The notes under the pieces: model-generated
What the model was told of the DNA's origin: nothing
What the model saw: only the letters and a program-made list of their open reading frames with translations
Database searches by the model: none
Made by a program: the position numbers and the translations under genes
In this document: piece by piece, positions 44,247 through 54,025 of the stretch
How the letters are laid out: every line of letters begins with the position of its first letter
Position numbering within the stretch: position 1 is the first letter of the stretch
Assembly: GCF_014635205.1 (NCBI RefSeq)
Contig: NZ_BMCN01000001.1
Span: 434,001-498,000, forward strand
Reading direction: 5' to 3'
From: Jeotgalicoccus aerolatus
Lineage (GTDB): Bacteria; Bacillota; Bacilli; Staphylococcales; Salinicoccaceae
DNA length: 64,000 bases

Positions 44247-44990
44247 ATGAAATATTTTGATTTTATTAAACGTCTCGTGACATTTAAAAAGTATCCTCTA
44301 TTTCGTACAGTACCCTTTCGGTACCTGCTGTTAAACATATTGATTCTATCTGTTTTTATTTCACTGCCGGTGATCACTTCTCTGACATCGACGGTCAATA
44401 CTTTTGGACAGCTGACAGAAATAGATGATGAAATACCTGATTTTCAAATTGATAACGGCGTATATCGGGGTGAGGACAGTCTGATCAGTTTAAATGAAAA
44501 TGAAGTTCTGTTCACATCCGAAATTACTACTGAAAATGCAGATGAGCTGTCCAGCTCGGTGCTGTTCGCATTTCTTAATGACGGCATTTATATCAGCGGC
44601 ATTCAAAATGGCACATTCAGCTACAGCTTCATCGGAGATATTACCGATGATGAGTCGCTCAAACAATTCGTTACGAGCCAAATGTCGAGTCTGTATTTTT
44701 ATATTTTTCTGTACGTTGCTATTTATATAGTAGTTATTTATTTTTTCATTTTTACTTTAATGCTGTTTTTATCGCTGTTCTTAAGTTTTACAGCAAAATT
44801 AGCAGGAAGAAAAACAGATTATATGAACTGGTTTAAAATTGGTTCTTATATCATGATGCTGCTCAGCCTGCCAATTGGAATTATCGCAGTGTTCACTGAA
44901 ACATTTTACTGGTTCATACTATTAATTGCTCTGATTCCTTATTATTACTACTTGAAAAAACTGCCGCAGCAAAAGAAAACGCATTCGTAA
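44247..44990 (+). CDS. DUF1189 membrane protein (YqgB-like)
   Basis: 247-aa protein of the DUF1189 family. The N-terminus MKYFDFIKRLVTFKKYPLFR is followed by a first span (about 28-48), a large extracellular-side loop rich in Asp/Glu (about 50-150), then three to four spans toward the C-terminus. Function is unknown; the family is common in Bacillales next to sodA. AAGGATGAGAG precedes the ATG. Confidence 0.85.
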   Translation: MKYFDFIKRLVTFKKYPLFRTVPFRYLLLNILILSVFISLPVITSLTSTVNTFGQLTEIDDEIPDFQIDNGVYRGEDSLISLNENEVLFTSEITTENADELSSSVLFAFLNDGIYISGIQNGTFSYSFIGDITDDESLKQFVTSQMSSLYFYIFLYVAIYIVVIYFFIFTLMLFLSLFLSFTAKLAGRKTDYMNWFKIGSYIMMLLSLPIGIIAVFTETFYWFILLIALIPYYYYLKKLPQQKKTHS

Positions 44991-45023
44991 TGCAAGATGG
45001 TTACATTTGTCTCGTTTTTTTAT

Positions 45024-45029
45024 TATAAT
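45024..45029 (+). promoter_or_regulatory. -10 element for ispG
   Basis: Consensus TATAAT with a weak upstream TTACAT at 17 bp; the AGGGG ribosome site follows about 30 nt later. Confidence 0.4.
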
Positions 45030-45071
45030 GTAATTATGAATTAGAAAGAATTTTAGATTAGGGGCTTGTAT

Positions 45072-46187
45072 ATGTCTGGAATTACACATCGTACACAAAC
45101 TAGAAAAGTTAAAGTTGGCGATCTTACTATCGGCGGAGCCGATGAAATTATCATTCAGAGTATGACAACAACGAAGACGCATGATGTTGAAGCTACGGTT
45201 GCTCAAATTAACGAGCTTGAAGAAGCAGGATGTCAGATTGTTCGCGTTGCATGTCCAAAAGAAGAAGATGCGCTCGCGATTGCAGAAATTAAAAAGCGTA
45301 TCAATATACCGCTTGTTGTCGATATTCACTTCGACTACAAACTTGCATTAATTGCTGTTGAAGGCGGTGCAGATAAAATCCGTATTAATCCGGGTAATAT
45401 CGGACGCCGCGAAAAAGTCGAAGAAGTCGTTAAAGCATGTAAAGCAAAAGGAATTCCAATCCGTATCGGAGTTAACGCCGGCAGTCTCGAACGCCATATT
45501 ATTAAAAAATACGGCTACCCTACTGCCGACGGTATGGTCGAAAGTGCACTGCACCATATTAAGATTTTAGAAGATCTGGACTTCCACGATATTATCGTAT
45601 CTATGAAAGCATCAGACGTTAATCTCGCTGTTGAAGCGTATGAAAAAGCTTCTAAAGCATTTGATTATCCGCTGCATATCGGAATTACAGAAAGCGGCAC
45701 ATTGTTTGCAGGTACTGTTAAAAGTGCTGCTGGACTTGGCACAATCATTTCTAAAGGTATCGGAAATACAATGCGTATTTCTCTGTCTGCAGATCCGGTT
45801 GAAGAAATTAAAGTATGTAAAGAGCTTCTCAAAACTTTCGGACTTGCCAGCAACGCGGCAACGCTTATCGCCTGCCCAACATGCGGCCGTATAGAAATCG
45901 ACTTAATTGCAATTGCTAACGAAATGGAAGAATATATATCCAATGTTAAAGCACCGCTTAAAGTCGCAGTTCTCGGCTGTGCAGTAAATGGTCCAGGTGA
46001 AGCACGCGAAGCCGATATCGGTATTGCCGGTGCACGTGGTGAAGGACTCTTGTTCATGCATGGTAAGACGGTACGTAAAGTACCTGAAGAAACAATGGTT
46101 GATGAACTGAAAAAAGAAATCGACATTATGGCTGAAGCTTATCATGAAAAACAGCGTCTCGAAAAAGAAGAAGCCGAAGCGAAATAA
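45072..46187 (+). CDS. ispG: (E)-4-hydroxy-3-methylbut-2-enyl-diphosphate synthase
   Basis: 371-aa [4Fe-4S] enzyme of the MEP pathway that makes HMBPP from MEcPP. A TIM-barrel half ([37 protein letters not shown]) is followed by the iron-sulfur domain with [11 protein letters not shown] and [11 protein letters not shown]. The frame also offers TTG 45066, but AGGGG is 7 nt before ATG 45072. Its downstream partner IspH and upstream Dxs are in the same window. Convergent with zur. Confidence 0.95.
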   Translation: MSGITHRTQTRKVKVGDLTIGGADEIIIQSMTTTKTHDVEATVAQINELEEAGCQIVRVACPKEEDALAIAEIKKRINIPLVVDIHFDYKLALIAVEGGADKIRINPGNIGRREKVEEVVKACKAKGIPIRIGVNAGSLERHIIKKYGYPTADGMVESALHHIKILEDLDFHDIIVSMKASDVNLAVEAYEKASKAFDYPLHIGITESGTLFAGTVKSAAGLGTIISKGIGNTMRISLSADPVEEIKVCKELLKTFGLASNAATLIACPTCGRIEIDLIAIANEMEEYISNVKAPLKVAVLGCAVNGPGEAREADIGIAGARGEGLLFMHGKTVRKVPEETMVDELKKEIDIMAEAYHEKQRLEKEEAEAK

Positions 46188-46194
46188 TTTTTAA

Positions 46195-46239
46195 AACAAA
46201 CAGCCCGAATTCCAACTATAGGAATTCGGGCTGTTTGTT
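46195..46239. terminator. Bidirectional terminator between ispG and zur
   Basis: 19-bp perfect stem (AACAAACAGCCCGAATTCC with its complement) and a 7-nt loop; flanked by AT-rich tracts on both sides. Confidence 0.85.
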
Positions 46240-46247
46240 CTTAATTT

Positions 46248-46661
46248 TTATCGGCAGGCTTCACATAATCCGTAAAGCTCAACCTTGTGACTGTTAATTT
46301 TTACACCATCCAGTTCATTTTCCCATGTCTGTACAGGACAATACTGGACGACGCGCGTTTCACCGCAGCTTTCACAAATAAAGTGGTGGTGATGATGATC
46401 CGTACATGATATTTTATATTGCATTTCTCCTGAGAATGTCGTCTGTTCCAATACATTGATATCTTTCAGTGTATGAAGGTTCCGGTAAATAGTATCGTAG
46501 CTGATTCCCGGATATTCCTTATTCATCATTTCCTGTATTTCTTTTGCAGATAAATATCGTTCGTCTTCCATGAACAGTTCTATCATGCGCAGGCGTTTTT
46601 TTGTCACTTTAAATTTTGCATCTTTCAGCATGAGTTCGTAATCAGCGAGTTCTTTGTGCAT
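46248..46661 (-). CDS. zur: Zinc uptake regulator Zur (Fur family)
   Basis: 137-aa Fur-family repressor. The winged helix (AKFKVTKKRLRMIELFM; GISYDTIYRNLHTLKDINVL) is followed by the metal-sensing domain with CTDHHHHHFICESCGETRVV and a C-terminal CEAC. The CxxC pairs form the structural zinc site. Assignment as Zur, not Fur or PerR, rests on cotranscription with znuCB and on Zur boxes ahead of znuC. The start overlaps znuB by 20 bp with AGGAGTGG upstream. Confidence 0.9.
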   Translation of the reverse strand: MHKELADYELMLKDAKFKVTKKRLRMIELFMEDERYLSAKEIQEMMNKEYPGISYDTIYRNLHTLKDINVLEQTTFSGEMQYKISCTDHHHHHFICESCGETRVVQYCPVQTWENELDGVKINSHKVELYGLCEACR

Positions 46662-47487
46662 TTTTAACCACTCCTACACGATTTAATACAAGCGTACATA
46701 ATAAAATAGCAATAGATACGAGAACGATTGTACCGCCTGGAGAAATATCCAGGTGGAAACCTAAAAACAGCCCTGCAATCACTGCAGCTTCTCCGAAAAG
46801 TATACTGACAAACATCAGCTGTTTAAAGCTAGATGTAATTCGCATCGCACTCGCCACAGGCAGGGTCATCATCGCACTGACTAAAAGTATTCCGACAATG
46901 CGCATCGATGCACTGATAACTAGTGCAACCAGGATGATAAATATAATATGAATATACTTGCTCAGTTTCATGACACCGGCATATTCTTCATCGAATGATA
47001 TAAAGAACATTTCCTTATAAAGGAAAAAGACGAACAGGACAACAATCACACCGATTATACTAATTAAAATCAGATCGCTGAAACTGACAGCGCTAATGCT
47101 GCCGAACAGATAACCGAAGAGGTCCTGATTAAAACCATTGGCCAGCGACAAAAATAAGACACTGAGTGCAATGCCGAGACTCATAATAATCGGTATTGCA
47201 ATTTCCGAATAATGTTTATACAAACCTCTCAGCTTTTCAATTCCAAGTGCACCGATCACCGAAAAAACCACACCTGAAACAACAGGATTAATCACTATAT
47301 TAAATATTGACGTTAAATATACTCCAAATGCAATACCGCCAAGTGCGACATGACTCAGCGCATCAGCGATTAACGACAGTCTTCTGACGACGATGAAGGT
47401 CCCGAGCAGCGGTGCAATTAAACCTACGATAATTCCGCTGATAAAAGAATACCTCATAAAATCATAGTTTAGTATTGCCTCTATCAT
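46642..47487 (-). CDS. znuB: Zinc ABC transporter permease (ZnuB/AdcB)
   Basis: 281-aa ABC-3 family permease with about eight spans. Conserved segments are ISGIIVGLIAPLLGTFIVVRR, SHVALGGIAFG and GILLVSAMMTLPVASAM. The ATG overlaps the znuC stop by 4 bp, and GGGAGTG is the RBS. With ZnuC it imports zinc delivered by a binding lipoprotein that is not encoded here. Confidence 0.92.
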   Translation of the reverse strand: MIEAILNYDFMRYSFISGIIVGLIAPLLGTFIVVRRLSLIADALSHVALGGIAFGVYLTSIFNIVINPVVSGVVFSVIGALGIEKLRGLYKHYSEIAIPIIMSLGIALSVLFLSLANGFNQDLFGYLFGSISAVSFSDLILISIIGVIVVLFVFFLYKEMFFISFDEEYAGVMKLSKYIHIIFIILVALVISASMRIVGILLVSAMMTLPVASAMRITSSFKQLMFVSILFGEAAVIAGLFLGFHLDISPGGTIVLVSIAILLCTLVLNRVGVVKNAQRTR

Positions 47488-48266
47488 TTACAGCACTCCC
47501 TCTGGTGATTATGCGATACGAGCTGCAGAGGAAAACCGTAGATCTTTGACAGTTCAGCTTCACCGAGATTTTGGAATTCTGTATTCGTACCGTGGAAATG
47601 AAGATGTTCATTTAAGCAGGCGACTCTGTCAGCATTGTCGACAACAACACCAATATCATGTGTTACGAGCAGAATCGTTACATCTTTTTCTTTTAATTTA
47701 AATAGCACATTGTAAAAATCTTTCACATGTTTACTGTCTATACCTTCTGTCGGCTCATCCAGTACTAATATAGAAGGGTTATTAATCAATGCACGCGCGA
47801 TAAAAACACGCTGTGCCTGACCGCCTGACAAATTAGATACATTTTGGTATTTAATATGGCTGATATCAAGCAGTTCAAGTGTTTTATCGAGCTGTTCATT
47901 GTCTTTTCTATTAAAGCGCTTGAATAAACCTTTCTCTTTAGTCAGTCCGCTCAGTACGACTTCTTTCACTGTTGCAGGAAAACCTTTGGCATGGGCTGCA
48001 GCCTTTTGTGATACATAACCGATATCCTGCCAGGCATTAAACGATTTACGATTTTTACCGTTAATCAGTATTTGGCCCTGCTGCAGTTTATATACGCCGA
48101 GTATTAATTTTAGCAGTGTAGACTTTCCTGATCCATTTGGTCCGACAATAGCTAAAAATTCTCCTTCATTAATTGAAAAAGAAATATTCTGCAGTGCAGG
48201 TGTTGCTTCCATTTTATCTTTATACTCATACGTGACATCTTTAATTTCAAATACTGGCACAGCCAT
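47484..48266 (-). CDS. znuC: Zinc ABC transporter ATP-binding protein (ZnuC/AdcC)
   Basis: 260-aa ABC ATPase. Walker A GPNGSGKST, signature LSGGQAQRVFIARAL, Walker B ILVLDEPTEGID, and H-loop LLVTHDIGVVV. The C-terminal tail QLVSHNHQRECCK has His/Cys residues. TTG 48272 is in frame, but GGAG lies 8 nt before ATG 48266, which I choose. First gene of znuC-znuB-zur. Confidence 0.92.
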   Translation of the reverse strand: MAVPVFEIKDVTYEYKDKMEATPALQNISFSINEGEFLAIVGPNGSGKSTLLKLILGVYKLQQGQILINGKNRKSFNAWQDIGYVSQKAAAHAKGFPATVKEVVLSGLTKEKGLFKRFNRKDNEQLDKTLELLDISHIKYQNVSNLSGGQAQRVFIARALINNPSILVLDEPTEGIDSKHVKDFYNVLFKLKEKDVTILLVTHDIGVVVDNADRVACLNEHLHFHGTNTEFQNLGEAELSKIYGFPLQLVSHNHQRECCK

Positions 48267-48305
48267 TAGCAAGACTCCTTTTTTTATGTCCTGTTATATT
48301 GTACA

Positions 48306-48344
48306 GGAATCATTACGCTTTGTAAATAGTAATGATTACGAAAA
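48306..48344 (-). promoter_or_regulatory. Zur boxes at the znuC promoter
   Basis: Plus-strand TAGTAATGATTACGA (48327-48341) matches the Zur-box core TCGTAATNATTACGA with one or two changes. A second partial site, GGAATCATTACGC, lies at 48306-48318. Between them are a TTTACA -35 and, past the second site, a TACAAT -10 on the minus strand, so binding would block the polymerase. Confidence 0.75.
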
Positions 48345-48372
48345 AGAGCGTCTCATATGAGACGCTCTTTTT
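48341..48372 (-). terminator. Palindromic terminator of nfo
   Basis: Perfect 32-bp palindrome (arm AAAAAGAGCGTCTCAT) right after the nfo stop, with TTTTT at the end on the minus strand. It touches the distal Zur box. Confidence 0.85.
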
Positions 48373-48381
48373 ACAATTAAA

Positions 48382-49287
48382 TTATTCAACTTCCGACATT
48401 GCCGGATTAATCTTAACAAGCAGACTCGGGTCAAATTCACCCGATTTAATCATTTCTATTTCATGCTTATATGGTGCATTACGGTTATTCTTATCCGGCC
48501 CGACAAATGGAGTTTCTAATATTTTTGGAATATCGGTAAATTCCGGATGATTAATAATGTAATGCAGTGCATCAAATCCAATATGACCAAAACCGAAGTT
48601 TTCATGTCTGTCTTTATGCGCCCCTGCTTCATTTTTTGAATCATTCATGTGTAGTATCTTGATGCGGTCTATACCGATGATTTTATCAAAATGGTTTAAG
48701 ACCCCATCAAAATCATTCTTAATATCGTAGCCGGCATCGTGAACATGGCAAGTATCAAAGGTGACGCTTAATCGTTCGTTATTTGTTACACCGTCAATAA
48801 TTTGAGCAATTTCTTCAAAAGTTCTGCCGACTTCTGAGCCTTTTCCTGCCATTGTTTCTAAAGCAATATGCACATCGTTCTCGTTAGTCAGCACTTCATT
48901 TAATCCTTTAACGATCTGTTTAATTCCAGCTTCACTGCCTGCACCGACATGAGAACCGGGATGAAGAACGATCTGTTTTGATCCCAGCGCTTCGGTGCGG
49001 ACAATTTCTTCTTGCAGGAAGTCAACACCGAGATTAAAAACGTGATCTTTTTCGGTATTGGCAATGTTAATAATATAAGGTGCATGAACGACGAAGTTTT
49101 TAATGCCATGCTCTGACATGGCCTCATGTCCCTTGTCGATATTTAAATCCTCTATTTTTTTACGGCGTGTATTTTGAGGTGCACCGGTATAAATCATAAA
49201 TGTAGATGCACCGTAACCTGCTGCAGTTGTCACTGATTCTTCAAGCATTTTCTTGCCGCTCATCGATACATGTGAACCCAATAGCAT
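48382..49287 (-). CDS. nfo: Endonuclease IV
   Basis: 301-aa AP endonuclease with a TIM-barrel and trinuclear zinc site. Ligand-bearing segments: [69 protein letters not shown] and LETPFVG. It nicks DNA at abasic sites. RBS AGAGG precedes the ATG. Linked to cshB, as yqfS-yqfR in Bacillus. Confidence 0.94.
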   Translation of the reverse strand: MLLGSHVSMSGKKMLEESVTTAAGYGASTFMIYTGAPQNTRRKKIEDLNIDKGHEAMSEHGIKNFVVHAPYIINIANTEKDHVFNLGVDFLQEEIVRTEALGSKQIVLHPGSHVGAGSEAGIKQIVKGLNEVLTNENDVHIALETMAGKGSEVGRTFEEIAQIIDGVTNNERLSVTFDTCHVHDAGYDIKNDFDGVLNHFDKIIGIDRIKILHMNDSKNEAGAHKDRHENFGFGHIGFDALHYIINHPEFTDIPKILETPFVGPDKNNRNAPYKHEIEMIKSGEFDPSLLVKINPAMSEVE

Positions 49288-49303
49288 TTATATCAACCTC
49301 TGC

Positions 49304-50638
49304 TTATTTATCTTTTTGCTTGCGTTTTTTCTCATTGCGGGATTTAGCTTTTGCATAACGGCGTCTTTCCTGACGTTCCAGCTCTTCTTTTTGGAACTTA
49401 ATTTTTTTCTTATAGCCAGGTTTCACTTTTTTAGGACTGCGCACTTTATAGTTCTGTGTTTTATTTGTTTTACTGCGTTTAGACCTGCCTGTACGCATTG
49501 TCCGGTCTTTAATCTCTCTTAATTCTCCGCCTCTGATGTCTTCATGATTAAAGACGTAGCCTTTTTTCTCAAGTAAATCAATTTCGTTTTCTTCACTCGG
49601 TTCGTATAAAGTAATTGCGACACCGCTGTATGTCCCTCTGCCGACACGGCCGACTCTGTGCGTGAAGAATTCAATCTGTTTTGGAATGTCGTAATTAATG
49701 ACATGTGATGCGCCGTCGAAATCGAGGCCGCGTGAAGCCAAGTCGCTGGCAACTACCCAATGGTAATCGAGATTTTCAATCTTTTTAATTTCCTGAGTAC
49801 GTTCACGCGGTTTTAAGCCGCCGTGAAACAGTCCAACATTGATGCCAGACTCTTTTAAATAAGAAAAGAGTTCGTCAGCGCGTTCGCGTGAATTGGCAAA
49901 AATCAAACCGATATAAGGTGTAATATTTTGAGTAAGCTGCAGTGTTTTTTCTAATCTGCTGCTGCCTTTAACCGGAACTAGACTATAATGAATTGATGCT
50001 TTGTTAAGCGGAGTATCAATAACTATAATTTCAGTTTCACCTATATATTTTTCCATAAAGTGTTTTAACGGTTCAGGGATAGTGGCCGAAAATACCAGAA
50101 ACTGGCTGTCAGTCGAAATGCGGTTGGAAATATAATCGACATCTTCCATAAAGCCGAGGTCTACCATTAAATCGGCTTCATCAATGACAATAGCGTTTGC
50201 TGCATGAATATCCAGCGCCTGGCTGTCGATTAAATCTTTAATACGCGTTGGCGTACCGATAACAAGCTGCGGATTTTGACGTGCACGTTCTTCGTCACGT
50301 TTCATCTCCGTACCGCCGACAAATGCACGGCAGCTAATTTCATCGAATGATTCGAGTACTTTTTTTGCCATATGATCGAGCTGTCTTGCAAGTTCTCTCG
50401 TTGGTGCCATAATGATAACCTGCGGCACTTTTTGACTTTCGTCAATATTGTAAATCAGCGGCAGTAAGAAGGCATGGCTTTTTCCGCTGCCGGTTGCAGA
50501 TTGTGCAACAACATTCCCGCCTTTTAAAATACGCGGAATGACGCGCTCCTGTACTAGTGTTGGATGAGTAAACCCGATGTTCTCTATTGCATCGAGCATT
50601 GTATTGTTAAATTCAAATCTTTTAAATGCATTTGACAT
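49304..50638 (-). CDS. cshB: DEAD-box RNA helicase CshB
   Basis: 444-aa helicase. Q motif region FKRFEFNNTMLDAIENIGF; motif I SATGSGKSH (GKS in place of the usual GKT); Ia PTRELARQL; DEAD box VIDEADLM; SAT motif VFSATIP; and motif VI HRVGRVGRGTYSG. The C-terminal tail after residue 370 is very basic, as in CshB. AGG and ATG 50638 suit better than GTG 50647. It is thought to unwind cold-stabilised RNA. Followed by nfo. Confidence 0.92.
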   Translation of the reverse strand: MSNAFKRFEFNNTMLDAIENIGFTHPTLVQERVIPRILKGGNVVAQSATGSGKSHAFLLPLIYNIDESQKVPQVIIMAPTRELARQLDHMAKKVLESFDEISCRAFVGGTEMKRDEERARQNPQLVIGTPTRIKDLIDSQALDIHAANAIVIDEADLMVDLGFMEDVDYISNRISTDSQFLVFSATIPEPLKHFMEKYIGETEIIVIDTPLNKASIHYSLVPVKGSSRLEKTLQLTQNITPYIGLIFANSRERADELFSYLKESGINVGLFHGGLKPRERTQEIKKIENLDYHWVVASDLASRGLDFDGASHVINYDIPKQIEFFTHRVGRVGRGTYSGVAITLYEPSEENEIDLLEKKGYVFNHEDIRGGELREIKDRTMRTGRSKRSKTNKTQNYKVRSPKKVKPGYKKKIKFQKEELERQERRRYAKAKSRNEKKRKQKDK

Positions 50639-50671
50639 ATATGTCACCTGTCCCTTTCAAACTCCTTATCA

Positions 50672-50677
50672 ATTATA
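50672..50677 (-). promoter_or_regulatory. -10 element for cshB-nfo
   Basis: TATAAT on the minus strand, 34 nt before the cshB ATG; no convincing -35. Confidence 0.4.
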
Positions 50678-50727
50678 ACTAAAAATGCATTTTTACGCTA
50701 TAATAATCGTTCGGTCATTTGGATGAT

Positions 50728-50755
50728 TTGAATATTGCAGAAAATTAGTTATAAT
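50728..50755 (+). promoter_or_regulatory. Putative ispH promoter
   Basis: TTGAAT (50728-50733), a 16-bp spacer and TATAAT (50750-50755), followed by AAGGAGGAG and ATG 50780. Confidence 0.65.
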
Positions 50756-50779
50756 CAAGAGTAAGGAGGAGTTCAACTT

Positions 50780-51742
50780 ATGGATATTATTAAAATCTCA
50801 CCACGCGGATACTGCTACGGTGTTGTCGATGCGATGGTCATCGCCCGCAACGCTTCACTCGATAAGTCTCTGCCGCGTCCCATATATATTTTAGGAATGA
50901 TTGTACACAACAAACATGTGACTGATGCATTTGAAGAAGAAGGCATCATTACGCTGGACGGTCCTAATCGCCTTGAAATCCTCGAACAGATCGAAAATGG
51001 CACAGTTATTTTTACTGCACACGGTGTATCGCCGCAAGTCAAAGAACGGGCTAAAGAAAAAGGCCTGGTCTGCATCGATGCGACATGCCCTGATGTGGAG
51101 TTTACACACGATCTGATCAGAGAGAAAACTGCTGATGATTACGATGTCATTTATATCGGGAAAAAAGATCATCCTGAACCTGAAGGCGCTGTGGGTGTAT
51201 CTCCGGATCATGTTCACTTAATCGAAACACCAGAAGATGTTCAGGCACTGCCTGACGGACTGTCAAATAAGAAACTGATCGTTACCAACCAGACGACGAT
51301 GAGTCAATGGGATGTCAGTCACATAATGGAAGATCTAAAAGTCAGATACCCGCACATCGAAGTGCATAAGGAAATCTGTCTCGCAACACAAGTCAGACAA
51401 GAAGCTGTAGCCGAACAAGCCGGCGAAGCAGATTTACTAATTGTTGTAGGTGATCCGAAGAGTAATAACTCTAACCGATTGGCACAGGTATCTAAAGAAA
51501 TTGCACATACTAATGCTTACCGTATCAGTTCGCTGAATGAACTGAAAAACGAATGGCTTGAAGGTGTTGAAAAAGTAGCCATAACTGCAGGTGCATCCAC
51601 ACCGACTCCAATCGTTAAAGAAGTTATCGATTATATTAAAAATTATAACATCGAAGCTCAAACTGCACCTGAGTCACATGTGCCAATGGCAAAAATTCTC
51701 CCTAAAATTAAGAATCCAACTCCAGTAAAAGTAATGGAGTAA
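50780..51742 (+). CDS. ispH: 4-hydroxy-3-methylbut-2-enyl diphosphate reductase
   Basis: 320-aa [4Fe-4S] enzyme that makes IPP and DMAPP in the last MEP step. Cluster Cys are in [12 protein letters not shown] (about residue 13), IDATCPDV (about 97) and [12 protein letters not shown] (about 196). FTAHGVSP and TNQTTMS bind substrate. AAGGAGGAG precedes the ATG. It is a plus-strand gene between minus-strand cshB and the Nif3-like gene. Confidence 0.95.
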   Translation: MDIIKISPRGYCYGVVDAMVIARNASLDKSLPRPIYILGMIVHNKHVTDAFEEEGIITLDGPNRLEILEQIENGTVIFTAHGVSPQVKERAKEKGLVCIDATCPDVEFTHDLIREKTADDYDVIYIGKKDHPEPEGAVGVSPDHVHLIETPEDVQALPDGLSNKKLIVTNQTTMSQWDVSHIMEDLKVRYPHIEVHKEICLATQVRQEAVAEQAGEADLLIVVGDPKSNNSNRLAQVSKEIAHTNAYRISSLNELKNEWLEGVEKVAITAGASTPTPIVKEVIDYIKNYNIEAQTAPESHVPMAKILPKIKNPTPVKVME

Positions 51743-51747
51743 TAAAA

Positions 51748-51787
51748 TAACCGCAAAATCTAATAACAGATTTTGCGGTATTTTTTT
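51748..51787. terminator. Bidirectional terminator after ispH
   Basis: 12-bp stem ACCGCAAAATCT/AGATTTTGCGGT with a 6-nt loop, followed by ATTTTTTT on the plus strand; it also closes the convergent Nif3-like gene. Confidence 0.85.
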
Positions 51788-52865
51788 ATTCAAATGGATT
51801 GGTTGAAATTGTCGAAGCTTCCACCGGCACATCTATTTTCTGTGCAAGCAGTTCAGCAAGTCCTTGTTTCATTATCACTTCTAAGTAATGCCCGGCATCA
51901 ATAATATTAAAACCGGCAGCCTTTGCATCATATGCTTCGTGATATTTGACGTCACCTGTAATCAGCACATCAGCACCGCTGTTAAATACATCATCAGCAT
52001 AGCTCATTCCAGAGCCGCCGATAACAGCAGCTGTTTGAATAATATCATCATTACCTTTTACCGTATTTACAATATTAATCCCAGTTTTCACCCGGATTAA
52101 TTCCGTGAGACTTTCCAGTGTATCCCCGTAATTAAATTTCACACCGAGTCCTGTTTCCGATGCTTTATCCAGAGAAAGGATATCATAGGCAGGTACTTCA
52201 TATGGATGATATTGCATTACAGCATCGATGACAGACTGCTGGTCCTTACCGTCGAACATACATTCAATCACAAACTCATCGACATGTTCCTTTTGACCGG
52301 CTTTGCCGATTGCAGGATCAGCTGCCTCTCCGGGAATGAATTGGCCCTTTACCTCGTACTCATAACTGACTTCTGTATACTCACCCATAGTTCCTGCCGG
52401 AGAATATTTCAATAAATTCTCTTTGAATTCATCTTTTGCTTCAGCATTAATATTCACTCTGAGCTTTTTAAAATTGCCAGTCCGCGGCAATAGAATTTCA
52501 GTTTCATGAAATCCGAGTGCTTCTGCAATCATATGGCTGACGCCGTTGGACTGATGATCCAGGTTAGTATGCATTGCTATCATATTAATATCTTCTTTAA
52601 TCAGTTTTCTTATTACTTTGCCTGCACCTTCATTAACTACTTTGGACGCATTAGGAAAGATTAGAGGATGATGACTGATAATGACGTTGGCTTTTTTAAT
52701 AACAGCTTCTTCTACAGTGTCTATACTGCAGTCGAGCGCGGTAATAATCCCCGTGACATTATCATCCATATTACCGACTAGAAGTCCTGTATTATCCCAG
52801 GATTCACTATCGGAAAATGGAGCGATATCATTCAATTCTTTTAAAAGGTCACTTATCTTTAACAT
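51786..52865 (-). CDS. Nif3-like dinuclear metal center protein (YqfO)
   Basis: 359-aa NIF3/DUF34 family protein: a Nif3 domain split by a CutA/PII-like insert (about residues 125-235). Metal-binding motifs are IISHHPLIF and TNLDHQSNG early and GDVKYHEAYDAKAAGFNIIDAGHYLEE-like segments late. It has been linked to GTP cyclohydrolase-type activity by annotation, but the true reaction is not settled. The frame extends 13 codons further, but ATG 52865 with the GGAGA/GAGGTG region gives the canonical MLKISDLLKEL. It overlaps trmK by 17 bp. Confidence 0.87.
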   Translation of the reverse strand: MLKISDLLKELNDIAPFSDSESWDNTGLLVGNMDDNVTGIITALDCSIDTVEEAVIKKANVIISHHPLIFPNASKVVNEGAGKVIRKLIKEDINMIAMHTNLDHQSNGVSHMIAEALGFHETEILLPRTGNFKKLRVNINAEAKDEFKENLLKYSPAGTMGEYTEVSYEYEVKGQFIPGEAADPAIGKAGQKEHVDEFVIECMFDGKDQQSVIDAVMQYHPYEVPAYDILSLDKASETGLGVKFNYGDTLESLTELIRVKTGINIVNTVKGNDDIIQTAAVIGGSGMSYADDVFNSGADVLITGDVKYHEAYDAKAAGFNIIDAGHYLEVIMKQGLAELLAQKIDVPVEASTISTNPFE

Positions 52866-53541
52866 TCTCCAGCACCTCATCAACATATTTAAGATTAGAT
52901 TCAAGACGTTCTACTTTATCTATATTCTTCTCTCTGTCGTTGATACCATTTAAAATTTTCTCTATATGACTCTTTTCACGTTCCAGCTGAGCGATAAACA
53001 CAGGCTCTCTTTTTTTAATATTTTCAGGACCGAAACGCAGTTCAGCTTCACTGTAATCCACAGTGTCTTCTGAATAATCAAAAACTATAATATCGTAAAA
53101 ATGAGGTCCGTCTTTTAATTGCAGTTCTTCAGTAATTTTGTAATTAAGTTCTGCCATGACTTTACGGATAGGATACGGATATGTATTCGCCTGTATGATA
53201 AAACGCGGATGATCTTTGACGAATTTCATACCGTCTTCAATTATACTGGCAATTAAAGGACCGCCCATGCCGCATATCGTAATTGTATCCATGTCGTCTA
53301 CGGATCTCAGAATTGATAATCCATCACCCAGTCGGACGATAATCTCATCCGACAATTTATTTTCCTGAACATTTTTTACAGAAGAATCATAAGGCCCTCT
53401 GGCTATTTCACCGCAAATTGCATTTGTAATTATGTTTTCCTGAACAGCGTAAATAGGTAAATATGCGTGATCGGAACCGATATCGACGAGTGTATCACCA
53501 AGAATATATTCAGATACTGTCTTAAGTCTTTGATTTAACAT
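52849..53541 (-). CDS. trmK: tRNA (adenine-N1)-methyltransferase TrmK
   Basis: 230-aa SAM enzyme that makes m1A22 in tRNA. The N-terminal Rossmann domain has LVDIGSDHAYLPI, GEIARGPYDSSVKN and TICGMGGPLIASIIEDG; the C-terminal part is a coiled coil (EREKSHIEKILNGINDREKN). CAGGAG precedes the ATG. Matches YqfN of Bacillus between sigA and yqfO. Confidence 0.92.
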   Translation of the reverse strand: MLNQRLKTVSEYILGDTLVDIGSDHAYLPIYAVQENIITNAICGEIARGPYDSSVKNVQENKLSDEIIVRLGDGLSILRSVDDMDTITICGMGGPLIASIIEDGMKFVKDHPRFIIQANTYPYPIRKVMAELNYKITEELQLKDGPHFYDIIVFDYSEDTVDYSEAELRFGPENIKKREPVFIAQLEREKSHIEKILNGINDREKNIDKVERLESNLKYVDEVLENVKDK

Positions 53542-53561
53542 TTTCTCACTCCTGTATATTA

Positions 53562-53595
53562 AAAAAAGACTCCCATCTATTGAGAGTCTTTTTTA
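53562..53595 (-). terminator. Terminator after the cytochrome c gene
   Basis: AAAGACTC/GAGTCTTT stem with an 11-nt loop, followed on the minus strand by TTTTTTTAAT. Confidence 0.85.
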
Positions 53596-53602
53596 TAAGT
53601 AA

Positions 53603-53983
53603 TTACTGTTCAGAAAAGAACTGGTATAAAGCTGTAAGTTCTTCGTCTGCAATCTGATCTGCAGAGAATGCCGGCATTGAACCTTTGCCGTCACGTACTG
53701 TTGTAGTGAAGTCTTCTTCAGCAAGACTAGTTCCAGCTAATGCAGGACCCATTGCGCCGCTGAAGTCTTGACCGTGACATGAAGCACAGTTATCACGAGC
53801 GATACCTTCTGCATCAACGTCGCCGCTTGAAGCTTCGTCTCCACCGCCTGATTCCTCAGAACCTTCTTCTGTTGCTACATCTTCTTCACCATCGTCAGTT
53901 GCGCCTACACCAGAAAGTAAGAACACAAGTCCGATTCCTAAGAAAATAATCAATAAGAATGGAATTATAGGATTTTTATTCAT
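53603..53983 (-). CDS. cccA: Membrane-anchored cytochrome c550-type protein
   Basis: 126-aa class I c-type cytochrome. One N-terminal span (about residues 5-27) is not followed by a lipobox, then comes an acidic Gly/Ser/Glu linker (about 30-58) and the heme domain: CASCH binds heme covalently and the Met in GSMPAF is the likely sixth ligand. Tandem ATGs at 53986/53983 follow AGGGGG; the second has better spacing. It resembles B. subtilis CccA, encoded after sigA there as well. Electron carrier on the outer face of the membrane. Confidence 0.9.
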   Translation of the reverse strand: MNKNPIIPFLLIIFLGIGLVFLLSGVGATDDGEEDVATEEGSEESGGGDEASSGDVDAEGIARDNCASCHGQDFSGAMGPALAGTSLAEEDFTTTVRDGKGSMPAFSADQIADEELTALYQFFSEQ

Positions 53984-54025
53984 CATGTTACCCCCTCATC
54001 TGTTATTCATGTTATCTCATATATA

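Noticed and set aside
44922..45329. 135-aa minus-strand ORF overlapping the DUF1189 3' end and ispG 5' end
   Set aside because: Spans the ispG promoter and both neighbouring genes antisense, Asn/Cys/Phe-rich, with no RBS.
45665..46126. 153-aa minus-strand ORF inside ispG
   Set aside because: Entirely antisense to the well-supported ispG coding frame, with a low-complexity Ser/Ile composition typical of shadow frames.
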